Positions 45,588-57,593 of a stretch of DNA of 64,000 nt are shown here, piece after piece. The DNA comes from Verpa conica (Eukaryota; Ascomycota; Pezizomycetes; Pezizales; Morchellaceae). A program made the position numbers and the translations under genes. Numbering within the stretch: position 1 is the stretch's first letter; every line of letters starts with the position of its first letter. The stretch is from assembly GCA_033030425.1 (NCBI GenBank), contig JAUFSD010000016.1:434001-498000 (forward strand), read 5' to 3'. The notes under the pieces are model-generated. The model was not told where the DNA came from and did not search any database. It saw only the letters and a program-made list of their open reading frames with translations.

Positions 45588-46458
45588 TTAGCAGTTTGCG
45601 CCTTTGATATTTTCAATCTTGCCGTGGACTGAATAGTAGTTGCCCATCTGCACTTTTGTTTTCTTCCCTGTTTTTGGGCAGAAGCAGTAGCAGCCGCCTG
45701 TGGGACCGGGTGTTAGCGGGGTTAACTGAAGTTTGGGATTGGGGCAGTACGTTTTTCAGCCCATGGAGGGGTATAAAGGTGTAATGACACGGCAATATTC
45801 TCCGGGTCTGGGTTTGAAACGCGGTGAAGGCCAATCTAGAAGAGAGGTTAGTGGAGTAACTCTGACATAAGTGTACGGGGAGAACAAACATCATCGGAGA
45901 TATAGGTAACTTCATCAGTACCAAAAGTAGTAACCTTCTCTACCTTCAAGGGTTGGTCTACAGCTATCTCAGAGGGTATCTCATAGAGGGTTTCTTGAAG
46001 TTTGCCTTTGAGTATCTAGGAGATTGTTAGAAATATGTCTATAGTGTAGTTGAAAGTAATTAATGTACCTTCATAATACAATGTGCGTCCGCATGATCAT
46101 GGACCGGACTCCCCTTCCCGGGAGTCCACACAAGAATCAATAAATTCGCCTTCCCATTCCCATGATCAACGAAATTTCTTGTATAGTTCCTGCTCAGATC
46201 CTCTAGAGCAAACCCACCCCAGTGGTTTTCATCAGAGGTGTATCGTTCCATAATACTGATCAAATCATCCACATTGACATCAGCACTGTCGATGCCGGAT
46301 GATGGGCCAAGGACTGATTTAACATCCTCGACAAGATTCTCGAATGCGTTCCGGGGTCTATCAGTATCAAACTTTAGACACCGGCATTTCTTTGTGTGTT
46401 GAGTATAAGATGAAAGTTGAGTGTCAGGAATAGGTAGGGGAACTGCTGATGGGGCCAT
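45588..46458 (-). CDS. CDO1: cysteine dioxygenase
   Basis: Non-heme iron cupin enzyme that oxidises L-cysteine to cysteine sulfinate, the first step of cysteine catabolism to taurine/sulfate. It is cytosolic. Exons 46458-46069, 46015-45890, 45835-45751 and 45697-45588 give 236 aa. The iron-ligand motif is [14 protein letters not shown] (His120, His122). Cys127 and the Tyr of LHLYTPP correspond to the Cys-Tyr cross-link pair of mammalian CDO. The third His ligand is in IGLHRV. The family C-terminus [20 protein letters not shown] is reached only by splicing the last intron (45698-45750). All four exons join in frame with 53-54-nt introns. Confidence 0.93.
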
Positions 46459-48606
46459 TGTTTGGTAGTGATGATGGATGATGGGACTGAAGTGCTACGG
46501 TAGGATTTAAGTACTAGGACGAAATTTGAAGCTGTAGCTGATAGGAATACTCTGGCAGGAGCTCTAGATATATAGTGGGATTGATGCTCAATTGCTGGTT
46601 TGTTGAGTAACAGCCAAGTACCTTAAGGGGAGTTAAAGTGCAGCTATCTGCGGGCGATTTTCAAATTCCCTGAATCAACTCTGAATAAATGCGTTGTGAT
46701 GTCTAGTTATCTGTCCTCCTCCCAAGATATATATGTGCTGCTGCAATAACGCGCGTTGACCTCAGAACCCGATCATCTTGTCTCGCGAAGGGTTTTTCTT
46801 AGGGTCGGCGTAGCTTGTCGGACGGGAACGCTAACCAGAACCATTCGGGTAAAGATAACTAACAGGGTAGATCGACGTACGCCTTGATCTTCTCACTTGG
46901 AGTCCTGCCATCAGGTTTCTCGCAGCAGTTGTTGGAGCTTTCCTTTGGGGCCAAGTGACCTCCTCGTCCATGAGACTGGCCCCGACTATCAGCTCTCCTG
47001 CTCCACGATCTTCCGAAACGCGTTAGAGCCATGGTGCACACATCACAGGACCTTCACCTCGCCTCCAAGCCCAGCTCATACAGGCGGTACGAGCACTTCA
47101 TTAAATTGATAGTGGTATCAATGTAGATGAGTTGTAGATACCTCCTCTACTATTTTCTCATGCATGGCACTGCCTTTCCCAGCTACTGCAGCATCCATCG
47201 TTGGCAGTTAGACCAGCCCCCGCGGCCTAATCTGGTTATCACGCATATCCCTTATCTAGTTCAATACAGTTCACCAAGGTGCTCAGCGAAGATAGCTAAC
47301 TGATAGGTGTCTGGACCGACGATAGAAGCTTCGCACCAGCGAATTCTGTCTGGTCCCCTTTGTTCGGGTAATCAGGATAGTTTGATTTTCGTGGTGGAGC
47401 TTGGCATGACGATCATGTGACTAACTATACTCCTCGGAGAGCATTGACGCCTTAGTGACGGAAACCAGCGCAGAGGGTTCTCAAGACCCAGCCGAAACCA
47501 CTCAAAGGGACCGCTGACTTTCGCTGCGTCACATGAATGCTTACCTTGATGTATGCATGGAGCCATTGGTGATTGGGGCCATAGATGTTTTAACTCTCAA
47601 AGAAGGTTGTATAATCTCACGAACGAAACATGCTGTACCGATGTAACGTTCAGCTGGTCCAAACGGATGATGGGATCGAACAAAGTAAGAAAGTCTTCAC
47701 GTAAAGTTCTCGTAATACCGTTGTTCAGCTAAATTAGTGTTAATACTGGTGTATGTTGAATCAGCTGAACAGGGGAATAGACTGCTTGATTGATTCCCTC
47801 TATGAGTGTGCTTCTGTGCCCTCTATATATACCCGTGTATCTTTCCTATGGCGTGCTTTCTCTCTGAAAAGGCATCATCTCTGTAATGCTTTCTCATTGG
47901 CGGCATCATGTCTATGATGCCTTCCCACTAGCAAGCACGTTGCCTATTTAGGATATGTGGATGACGAAGCATGCTTGAGGGTCATGTATTAAGGCAATGG
48001 GTTAGGGTTTTAGGGGCAGAGGATTCTAAGTCCCTTTTAGCAATCAACCTTTGCCTCTCTTATGTTCTGAGACCATACTCTCCTTCAACCCTGTTCAACT
48101 ACGTCGAGTGAGATGCAGTGATGCCTCCCTGGACCATCGATGTCAAAATCCCTCCTACATTCAAACAATATACCGGCCATAGAATACATTAATCTTGGTC
48201 TTTCTCTTGAAGGTTTTGGATGTATCGGTGGGGGATCATTCATTATTGCAAGAGGGAGTTTCGGATATCTCAGTTTTCAGGGCCTATGGGTGGACCGGCT
48301 AGTACATTCGGAGGATCTTCTAAATGATAGGTTCTTAAGATGCCGCATTTTGGAATAGGCTAAGAGAAACGGCTATATGCATGATGATGTTGAAGTGGGT
48401 AAGAATCCTTAGAGCAGATTTTTGGGATGGTCCTTGTTTGGGCGGAGATCTTACCTGCTTACCTATGGTATCTCATAAATGAAACATCATAAATCAAATT
48501 ACACTATTGTTTTTTACTTTACCTACCTACATACCCAACCGTTCACCTCGAGTATTCGATCAGGCTGTTGCACAATCAAAAAACCTATTCCTACCTGTCT
48601 TCACCT
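46459..48606. other. intergenic, 2.1 kb
   Basis: The left part is the promoter side of the cysteine dioxygenase gene. A somewhat GC-richer part (46740-47600) has only short unsupported frames. An imperfect direct repeat (ggcatcatctctgtaatgct / ggcatcatgtctatgatgcc) lies near 47870-47920. No gene was recognised. Confidence 0.45.
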
Positions 48607-50235
48607 TCAATCTACCTCTTTCCCCCCGCATACAATTCCGCTTCGGTCATTCCAGAATGCACTCCTCTGGACAATACCTCCGCTCATTGTTCCTTCCGCT
48701 TTTACCCTCTCCTCAAGAAACTCCTCCGGCGTATGGCCCAACCTATTCTTACACGTAAGCCACACCTCATCCCCGCCTTGGACCTCCCTGAGAAATTGGA
48801 TGAGCCGCAAATGTGGGTCCCTGTGACTAGCAAGATAGTGTAATGGAGTATTTCCATGGACATCTCTTGCTGCTACCAATTCTGCGGCTTGCATGGGAGT
48901 ACAGGACTTCAAGAGTAGCTCTGAAACCGCAAACTGGGGTGAAAAGTAGTCACGGGAAGGGGCAGGTGGAAAGTGAAGTGCTTCATTAAATTGGGGATTA
49001 GCGGGGCGGAAAATTGCGTTTCGGTTGTATGTAGGGCGGAGGCGTTTGGAGGTCCAGGTAGAGGAGAGGGTGCGCACCTCATGCACGGAGTTGTAGATGA
49101 CGGGAGAGAAAACGTTGATGTATGAGTCGTCGAGCGGGAGGGTTGCAATATGGAGGAGGTTGTGGCCGAGTGCGGTTGTACCAGCCGTGGTCACAAAGTT
49201 TGCTGGGTAGTTGGGGAGTATATGTGATAGGAGAGGAATGGAGAGAGTGGCAATTGCTATATGGAGGGGGTGAATGGAGTACACGGGGGTGCAGATGTTG
49301 TGGTCTATGAGGGGTGAGGCGCAAATGAGGGAGTATATTTTAGGTTGGTTGGTTATGATGGTAAGCATGAGGGGTGTAATAGCACGGGTTATTGCAGCAA
49401 GAGGGAGTGTGTTTGGGTTGAGGTTGTACTGGGTGAGAAGGTGTTCAACAAGCTCGCTGTTTCCGGTTTGAATGGCAGCGTGGAGAGGGGTGGAGACGGA
49501 AATTGAGGAGGGGGTTAGAGGGTGTGGCAAGCCGCGCTCTACGTCGACTGGGAGTTGCCAGAATGATATGTCTGCACCACGCGAGATGAGCTCGTCGAGG
49601 AGAGCTTTATCGCCAGTCCAAACGGCGGCCTCAACAGCTGTCATAGCTCCAGGCGTGACTAATCCGACTGGCCTGTCCTGGGACTCACGCCAAGCCTCGA
49701 TGGGCTGCTCTCCTGGGAAGCGCATCTCGGACCAGAATCGGGTACGACCTCGATAGCGCTCTTCTATTTCTTGTGTGGTTAATTTCGGGTAGTTTTGCGG
49801 GTAGTCAAATCTCAAAAGCGGTCTTCGAGTCTTTTGAGTCTTTTCTACTCCTGCTTTGACACGTGCTTGGTGGTTCTGTGGTAGCTCAGATATGCTCAAT
49901 AGTTTCTCCCGGAGCGGTGGTGTGCCGTATGCGCGGCCGTCTTCCGTAATTGCACGAAAGCGCATATAACGGACAGAGTATTCTTTTAGTGCATGGAGGG
50001 TGAGTCCATCTGGGTCTGCGTTATAGTAGAGGAGGAGACTGGAGTTTTGAGGTAGACGCGCGAGGATGGATGATAGAAGCGGGGAGGTGTACCAATGCTC
50101 AAAGGACTCAGTCCACGAGAAGGAGGGATGAATATTGTGGCGGGAGAGGAGCTCGAAGAGTATACTTGGATTTGGTTCGCATGCTGCGTCAATGAGGCCT
50201 TCTTCGAGTTCGTGGGGATGTATGTGCGCCGCCAT
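48607..50235 (-). CDS. ankyrin-repeat protein
   Basis: Single exon, 542 aa. The N-terminal part (about 1-190) has no recognised domain. Degenerate ankyrin repeats follow: TAVEAAVWTGDKALLDELIS, TPLHAAIQTGNSELVEHLL, TPLMLTIITNQPKIYSLIC, HPLHIAIATLSIPLLSHIL, and at about 465 NTPLHYLASHRDPHLRLIQF. Ankyrin repeats mediate protein-protein contacts; no enzymatic domain is present. The start ATG (50233-50235) is followed by AAHIHPHELEEGLIDAACE. The divergence of its repeats contrasts with the near-identical repeats of the gene at 53492. Confidence 0.75.
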   Translation of the reverse strand: MAAHIHPHELEEGLIDAACEPNPSILFELLSRHNIHPSFSWTESFEHWYTSPLLSSILARLPQNSSLLLYYNADPDGLTLHALKEYSVRYMRFRAITEDGRAYGTPPLREKLLSISELPQNHQARVKAGVEKTQKTRRPLLRFDYPQNYPKLTTQEIEERYRGRTRFWSEMRFPGEQPIEAWRESQDRPVGLVTPGAMTAVEAAVWTGDKALLDELISRGADISFWQLPVDVERGLPHPLTPSSISVSTPLHAAIQTGNSELVEHLLTQYNLNPNTLPLAAITRAITPLMLTIITNQPKIYSLICASPLIDHNICTPVYSIHPLHIAIATLSIPLLSHILPNYPANFVTTAGTTALGHNLLHIATLPLDDSYINVFSPVIYNSVHEVRTLSSTWTSKRLRPTYNRNAIFRPANPQFNEALHFPPAPSRDYFSPQFAVSELLLKSCTPMQAAELVAARDVHGNTPLHYLASHRDPHLRLIQFLREVQGGDEVWLTCKNRLGHTPEEFLEERVKAEGTMSGGIVQRSAFWNDRSGIVCGGKEVD

Positions 50236-53200
50236 GATGTTTGATTCAATGTTTGGAAAGGTGGTTTGCTGGTATCTCGGATTTAAGAGGATCAGCTTAT
50301 CTTGAAATGGGAAGTCACAGCTAGTATCTCAGGTGGGTCATGCATGGAAGTGGGAGGGGGTGTACAAGGAAGGTTTACAATAGGAAGGCAGAAGCCTACT
50401 CCGGGCCTCACGTGACTTGAACGAGTGCTGAATTGTGACGCTGTAACTGTAATATTCTCAAACATCGCTAGATCCGCCAAGATTGCTATTAAGTGGTTAA
50501 ATCGGTAAAAGATACTTGATTACATATCTGTAGTTGGGTGTTATAGTAAAGTTTTATGTAACAGAAGTGCTCAAAACTGGTAGTAAGATACCATTTCAAT
50601 TCTTTTCCGTAAATCAAAAATAAGAGCCTGTAATCTTGTCTCCTAGGCACTGGTGTCGACCAATAAATACAGAACAGGGCCTTGGTAATATAATGAGGGA
50701 CAGGGGATACAGGACATAGATAACTAGCAGACGATATAAAGGGGTCCTAGGCCATGTAAAGTAACTACTAAGTAGGGAAATACGTGTGGCATGTTAAAAA
50801 AAGTGCCTTTTTACCTAGAATCAGATAGCTATTACCCATTACATGAATAGAGGTTAGATGTAGCAGTCTACAAATATAGGACTGCAGGTGCTAGACATGA
50901 AACTATGCTTGTTTCCAGTTACTTTATTTTTGTGAGATGAGTACACTGCTTAACAGAACTAAATATAATGCCCTTTTTAAAATTTATTCAAATTAATCCA
51001 ACGTAGGGTCTAAGCCACCTAGTATTTCGGTATACCTTCAGAGATGCCGTACTTCTGAAAGATCGATCGGAGCTTGGTTTGGTAGAATTTCCTGGAAGTG
51101 GGTTTAATCAGCCTGTAAATCGCTGTTAGTTATTTTATACTGAAGACCATGTACCATGAAAACTTACCGGATTTTTTCTAATCAATAGAAATAACATCAC
51201 GCTTAGTAGTTCGTCCTCATCCTCAGATTTTCTGCGTAGTACCGTAGGATCTGGTGGGCATATCTCTCTAAGCTTGCCTAATTGTTTCGGGGATATTTTT
51301 TCTCAGACATTCGGAAAAGCACTTTTAAAAGAAGCCAAGTTAGTCCCCCCCTCAGAGATTTCTGAAAAACCCCTGACAACTCGGGTACTCGGTGTAAATT
51401 GGATACTTACATTTATATAAAGCCATCAAACAAACGTAAGTATCTTCGGAGGTAAAACGTTCCCTGAGTCAACCCAATCACCAAAGAAATCGAGAGATTT
51501 TTTGAGGCTTTATTACACGAGACTACTGTGCTGTGCTATATAGCAAAGCAAGTAACTATATAAAACTGGGCACGAGACTATATGCTTAGATATAGTAAGG
51601 CAGAGGTTTTAATGAGCCGATCCGAGCTAGGAAATGGGTTGGCCCGACCCAGATCAAATAAATAATTACTATGGTGGTTGATTGCCCAGGCCATATAGAA
51701 GGGGACTGGGTTGGCCTATTTAAACCTCTGTAATAAGGATGTTGGCTCCGCTGATATCGCCATGGCGCGGTCAACAGCGTACAGTCTAGAAAGAGATTAT
51801 AAGTATGCCTATGCCCAGCGTTTTATGCAGCTAAAACATAGTTTGTAAGTATAATGCCATTCATACTCTTAGAAGAACGATTCCATCGTTCTTCTCAATA
51901 TCGTATAGAGTATATATATGGGATAAGGGTCCCTTGTACAGATCTGAGAGCTCTATACGCAGTAGCCTCTTGATAGGCGTTCACCGGATTATGAAGAGAA
52001 AGAACCTCAACAATAGCCCTGTAGTGATATGATTGATAGTAGCGCGTGCTGGTAAAGGCTAGCATTAAATTCTATACCATCTTGTAGAAATGAGACTTAT
52101 ATTCGGCCGCACTATGAGAGATCATGTTTCTTCCTTGACTCTCCTCCACTTTCACGTTTACATTGGGCCTCCAGCTACCCGAGACGAGGGGTTCGTGTAC
52201 TTGGTGCCTGCCATAGCCTATGGACCCTGAATCAACTACTCCAAGCATTCTCGGAGGAGCAATATCTTGTATTTTGATTGAACATAGGGGAAAATATTTT
52301 TGGGTAGTAACATTCAAGATGATTTTGCTGGCCCCACCAGCGCTGCGAAGGGCATGAGAAGACGGGGAGGCTCTAGAGTGTTGCGTCTTGCAGTAGCACT
52401 TGGGGTGGTGGTGGTGTTATCTCGAAAAAAATTTCGACATAATCCAGCGGACTTCTGCGAGTAACTGGCAATAACCAGGTGGTCATTATGAGCCAATAAT
52501 TAAGTGATAAACCCTCTAATCGATGTAGACATATAATTAGTGAATATGAGTCTCTGGATCTTCGTGCACTGTACTACAGGTGGTAAAATGGGGTTCGAGC
52601 GTTTACTGCTTCATATGCTGGAGACCAAGTGACTTATCAAAAATGACTATTGAACTCTGTATTTAGAAGTTAGTATTGGATAATAATCGATATATTTTCA
52701 CTAGAAACAATCCTACCCTAGAGTTCGTGAAAGCTGTCTTAGCCTCTTATATTGTATGACCATTGGTCAAGATTAGTCACGTGGCACATTATGGATCTAG
52801 CGACGCAAATACATGGAAGGGGTTGTAGTAGTAGATATACACATATATGGCTTGGGTAGATTGACGGTATAGCTAAATCACACTAGCTAACTACATGTTC
52901 TGCAGGCTTAGTTGTATTCTGGCCGGGCTACCCCCAGCAGCACCCCACAAATCAAACGCACACTTCGGGAGGATCCGACAATTAGAGTTGACTGGCCAAG
53001 CAGAGTGCTATCTTGCAGTTTACTTCAAGCTCGATAGATACCAAGCTGGTGGTTGTTAAGCTCAAGGCAAACTGGGGCGCGAGGCGTTTTCCAACTTCTG
53101 GATGCGGGGCTACATGTACATGTATGCACCAGCGGTTTCGTTTTTAAGGCCCTCAACATCTACCCGGAGTGGGGTCTCTGAATCCTTAATGATAGGTAGA

Positions 53201-53491
53201 TAGGACGCGAGAAACCCGTCCCACTGGTAATGGCTCTTGATTCGCTCTGATCTAACGTATCTGCCGTCTAGTTAGCTAACCTTAAACCCTTCCGACATGC
53301 ATGGTGGTCATTGGCCCTTAAGTATATAAACTGACACGTCGCCGTCGCGAGGCTGTGTGCTGAATGATAAAGTTTTCCGGTACAACAATACGGCAGAATC
53401 GATTTAAAACGCTGTAGCTGGAACCTTTCTCAGTCTCCTCTTAGACAATTACAACATCCTTCAATAGCCCACACCTCATTCAAACACTGAA
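50236..53491. other. 3.3-kb gene-poor stretch with a degenerate gene fragment
   Basis: It holds the gene-like fragment at 51019-51400 (listed separately) and a tRNA-B-box-like sequence near 52588-52612. The last 200 bp is the leader of the kinase-ankyrin gene. Nothing else was recognised. Confidence 0.5.
51019..51400 (-). pseudogene. degenerate gene fragment, unrecognised
   Basis: On the minus strand a frame reads NLASFKSAFPNV, then a TGA, then in the same frame EKISPKQLGKLREICPPDPT and DELLSVMLFLLIRKNP. It meets a good donor (gtaagt at 51167). A typical 55-nt intron (51113-51167, ...ctaacagcgatttacag) leads to SRKFYQTKLRSIFQKYGI and a stop at 51019. The internal TGA and the phase mismatch across the intron point to a decayed gene. 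The family was not recognised. Confidence 0.35.
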
Positions 53492-56400
53492 ATGCTTTCC
53501 AAACCAACTCCCTTCGATCAGTATAAGCTAAATACCGAGTTTGGCGAGGGTTACCACACACATATGGCCAGTAGTAAATCAGGGATTGCTACTGGTCTAG
53601 AAAAATGGGCTAGAGTAAAGAAACTTGGTCAAGGGTCATTTGGAGAAGTATGGCTAGAGCAATGCGAGCAAAAGACTGCGTTTAGAGCGGTGAAGCAAAT
53701 ATCCAAGACATTCATTTTAAGGCGCTCGGGGGAGATGCTAGCGTTGACGGAACTGAAACAAGTAAATACTGATATCTTACTCTGGTCTTCTAGTGCTGAC
53801 AAAATGATACCTATATAGCATACGCAGCACTTTGTTCAATTCTTTGGGTGGTTTGAGAATGAAGAGAATATCTATCTCGCTATGGAGTTTATGCAGTGCG
53901 GTAACCTAGAAGCTCTGATTCTCGGGGGGGAGAATGGCATGAATGAGAACGACGCGAAGATTGTCACTGTACAGCTTCTGGAGGGACTGGAGATTATGCA
54001 TAAACACAACTTCTGCCATCGTGATATCAGGCCCCAGGTTTGGCCCCGTTAGCTCTCATCAATTTTAGCAGTGACACTAAGAGATTACATAGAGTATCCT
54101 TATCGCAAAGTGGTACCCACTTGTTGTTAAGATCGCCGACTTTGGAATTTCGAAGCGGATCCGTGACAATACAGCCCTACAAACTGTGGAAGGAGCATTT
54201 GACTATACTGCACCAGAAATTTTTGGCTACTTTTCAGCCACAGGGATGCCAGAATACACAAATGCCGTCGATATATGGTCTCTAGGGTGCGTAATCTATA
54301 ATATGATTACCAAGGAGACACCATTCTCAGGTATACACGGTATGCCGAGGCTTCTTGACTATGCTCAGTCGAAGGTCTCATTCCCGAAAGAGAGGTTGAG
54401 TGGGGCGACTTCAGCTGCTATCGGTTTTATTAATAAATTGATGACGCCGTACCCTCAACAAAGGTCAACCGCAAAACAGGCACTCGAAGACCCATGGCTT
54501 AGTGTTGTGGAAGAGAGTAGCACTTACCGAACGAAGATTTTTGATGTAACGAAGCGCTCTTATTCTAAACCTAGGAAGGGAGTAAATTCACCTGATGGTT
54601 AGTATTGTTTTCATAATTTTTAACTATAGTAGTAGTAGTGGGATAGCTCTAACTATTTGATAGTAGCGAAGTCAAATTATTCCCCCCAAAAGCAAGAGCA
54701 TACCACCGGGAGGGTACTACATGACTGCATCACCCTACACTGCGCAGTGAGGCACGGAAATATAAGCGCTGCAAGGAGGTTATATGGGGATGTAAATATG
54801 AATTCGGGGCAAAACTATGGGACACTACTACACCTGGCTACTAGTATTGGTAACAGAGAAGTAATTCAATTACTCCTGGAGAAGGGGACGGATGTTATGA
54901 CTAGGGATGAGAATGATATAACGGCATTGCAGAAGGCAGCCTACTTAGGGGACGAGGCTGTGGTGAGGCTGCTCCTGGAGAGTGGAGCAGATATCAAAGC
55001 GAAAGGCGGAGATATGAAATATACAGCCTTGCACGAAGCAGTTCGAGAAGGGCACAGCGGTCTAGTAGGGCTACTCCTGGAGAAGGGCGCGGACACCAAG
55101 GCAATCGATTCCTCAGGAGATACACCATTACACGAAGCGGTCCGAAGAGAGTATATAGATGTGGTAGAGATGTTGCTAGAGAACAAGGCAGATATTATGG
55201 CAGCCAATTCTACAGGAGATTCGGTTTTTCAAGAAATGGTCCGAGAAGGGCGTACCAGTATAGTAAGACTACTCCTAGAGAGGGGGGCAGACATCAAGGC
55301 AACCGATTCCGCAGGAGATACAGCATTACACGAAGCGGTTCGAAGAGGCTATATCGATGTAGTGGAACTGCTGCTAGGAGCGGGGGCAGATATCATGGCG
55401 ATCGGCTCTACTAGAGATTCAGTATTTCACGAAATGGTCCGGGAAGGGCGTACCGATATGATAAGACTGCTATTGAAGGGTGGGGTAGACCTCACGACAA
55501 CCAATTCTATAGGAAAAACGCCCCTACGCGAAGCCGTCATAAGAGGGTGTACCGGTGTGGTTGGGCTACTGTTGAAGAATGGAGCAGATATTGCGACAAC
55601 AAATTCCTCAGGGGATACAATACTACACGAAGCAGTTCGAAAAGGGCATATCGATATAGTGAGGCTACTGCTGGAGAAGGGAGCAGACCTGATAGCAAAA
55701 AATTCCTCAGGAGAGACAGCATTACACGAAGCGGCCGGGACACTAGGGCATAGCGATGTAGTGCAGTTATTATTAGAGCACGGAGCAAATGTTATGGTGG
55801 TAAATTCTTCGGGGGATACAGCATTACACCAAGCGGCTTCCAAAGGGCATATCGATGTAGTAGCGCTGCTACTAGAGAAGGGGGCAACCATCTTAGCAAA
55901 AAATTCCTCGGGAAGTACAGCTCTACACGAAGCAGCCAGGGCTGGGCATATTGGTGTGGTTAGGCTGCTACTGGAGAAAAGGGCAGATCTCAGGGCAACC
56001 AATTCCTTGGGAGATACAGCTTTACACGATGCAGCCGGGGCAGGGCATATCCGTATGGTGGAGCTGCTGCTAGAGAGCGGGGCAGATATTAAAACAGCCA
56101 ATTCCTCGGGAGATACACCGTTACATTATGCAACCCAAGGAGGGCATACAAGTGCAGTGAAACTGCTATTGCAGAAGGGGGCAGATATGATGGCAAAAAA
56201 TTCCTCGGGACAAACGATATTTCACAAAGCGGTTCGTGGAAGTCATGCCGATATGGTGGGGTTTCTATTGAACGAGTCAGGTATCATGGGAACCGACTCC
56301 CTGGGAAATACAACGCTGCACCAAGAGGCCTTTAAAGGACGTACCCATCTGGTGGAATTGCTTCTTGAAAATGGGGCAGAAATCAAGGCAACAAATTTCT

Positions 56401-57107
56401 CAGGGGATACAGCATTGCGCCAAGCAGTTCAAAGAGGGCATATCGATGTGGTGGAGCTTTTGCTGAAGAAGGGGGCAGACATCAAGGAGATCGATTCACT
56501 TGGGGATACAGTGCTGCACGGAGCATCTCGAGGGGGTCATATCGATATGGTAAAGTCGTTGCTGGGTAATGGAGCGGACATTTCGTCAAGAAATAATACG
56601 GGAGATACGGTACTCGACGAAGCATCTATAAATGGGGATTTGGCTATAGTGGAAGTGCTACTCCCGAATTACGCAGATGCCGCGGCGATAGGTCTTCGGA
56701 ATACAGCACTTCAAAAAGCGGTCCAAAACAGGCATGAAGCTGTAGTAAAGCTGCTGTTAACCCACGGTTCGGATATCCAGGCAAGCGATTCAATAGGTGA
56801 AACAGCTTTACACCATGCGGCTCAGAAAGGATATACCGATATGGTGGGTTTCCTGCTGCAGAACGGGGCAAACGCCTGGATCCAGAACCAGCACGGAAAT
56901 ACTCCAATTCACCTGGCGGTTCAGGGAGGGTATAGAGAAACGGTCGAGTTACTTGCAAATATCCCGGGGGAGGAGTTGAGGGTTAAGAATATAAGAGGTC
57001 AGACACCACTCAAGCTCGCCGTTGAGTGTGGTAATAAAGGAATTGTAACTATACTACGCAAGCTGCAAGGGAAGAGTAGAGTTCGGGTTTTTCTGTGTCG
57101 AGGGTAA
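53492..57107 (+). CDS. protein kinase-ankyrin repeat fusion protein
   Basis: Four exons, 53492-53761, 53819-54037, 54093-54597 and 54664-57107, give one frame of 1145 aa. Residues about 35-330 form a Ser/Thr-kinase fold: glycine loop LGQGSFGEVW, the VAIK-type lysine in FRAVKQI, catalytic loop CHRDIRPQ followed across an intron by SILI, KIADFGISK, the APE-type APEIF, and DIWSLGCVIYNMI. The usual Lys and Asn of HRDLKxxN are Arg and Ser here, so activity may be reduced. Residues about 385-1145 are roughly 22 ankyrin repeats of consensus SSGDTALHEAVRRGHIDVVE and LLLEKGAD, many nearly identical in DNA. Introns are 57, 55 and 66 nt. Function unknown; the layout suggests a scaffolded or regulated kinase-like receptor. 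Confidence 0.8.
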
Positions 57108-57593
57108 AATTATACTACAGTATCTTTGGTTTATCGTTTTTTCTTATTTATTTCGATGCCTTTTCATGCGCATGCTTTATTACTGTTATTTCTTTGTTAT
57201 TTTGTCATTGCGAGTCTAGCACAAAATTTTTTTTTGTACATATAAAAACTCAAGTTGACTTATCACAAGCCAGGACCAATGATCGTTTTTCAGTTAACAG
57301 GCGTAATTAATATACGTTCCCAAGACAAGACTAAGTATTTCGGACAACAATCTTCATTCCAAACCGAGTATACAAAGAACACTCCCCCCCACTCACATAA
57401 ATATCGTACCCTCAACAAACTATAAGATCCTAGTGAATATACACTAATCGAATCATGGCAGGGTTTCTATCCCCCTCAAACAAACAGACAAACCAATGGA
57501 CTCCCAGCCCTCCCGTTAGAACGCCCTTAAAAGAAAAAAAAGAAAGCACAAATATTTTATCCACAAGCACAGACCAATATCATACTTACTATC
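57108..57593. other. convergent intergenic region
   Basis: The 3' flanks of the kinase-ankyrin gene and of SEA4. T-rich at the left end. No gene; the open frame at 57455-57706 overlaps the last SEA4 exon on the other strand and is a shadow. Confidence 0.6.

Noticed and set aside
53492..57107. Separate kinase and ankyrin genes
   Set aside because: A 66-nt intron (54598-54663) joins the two in frame. The ankyrin part has no convincing start of its own, and the total coding length is divisible by three.
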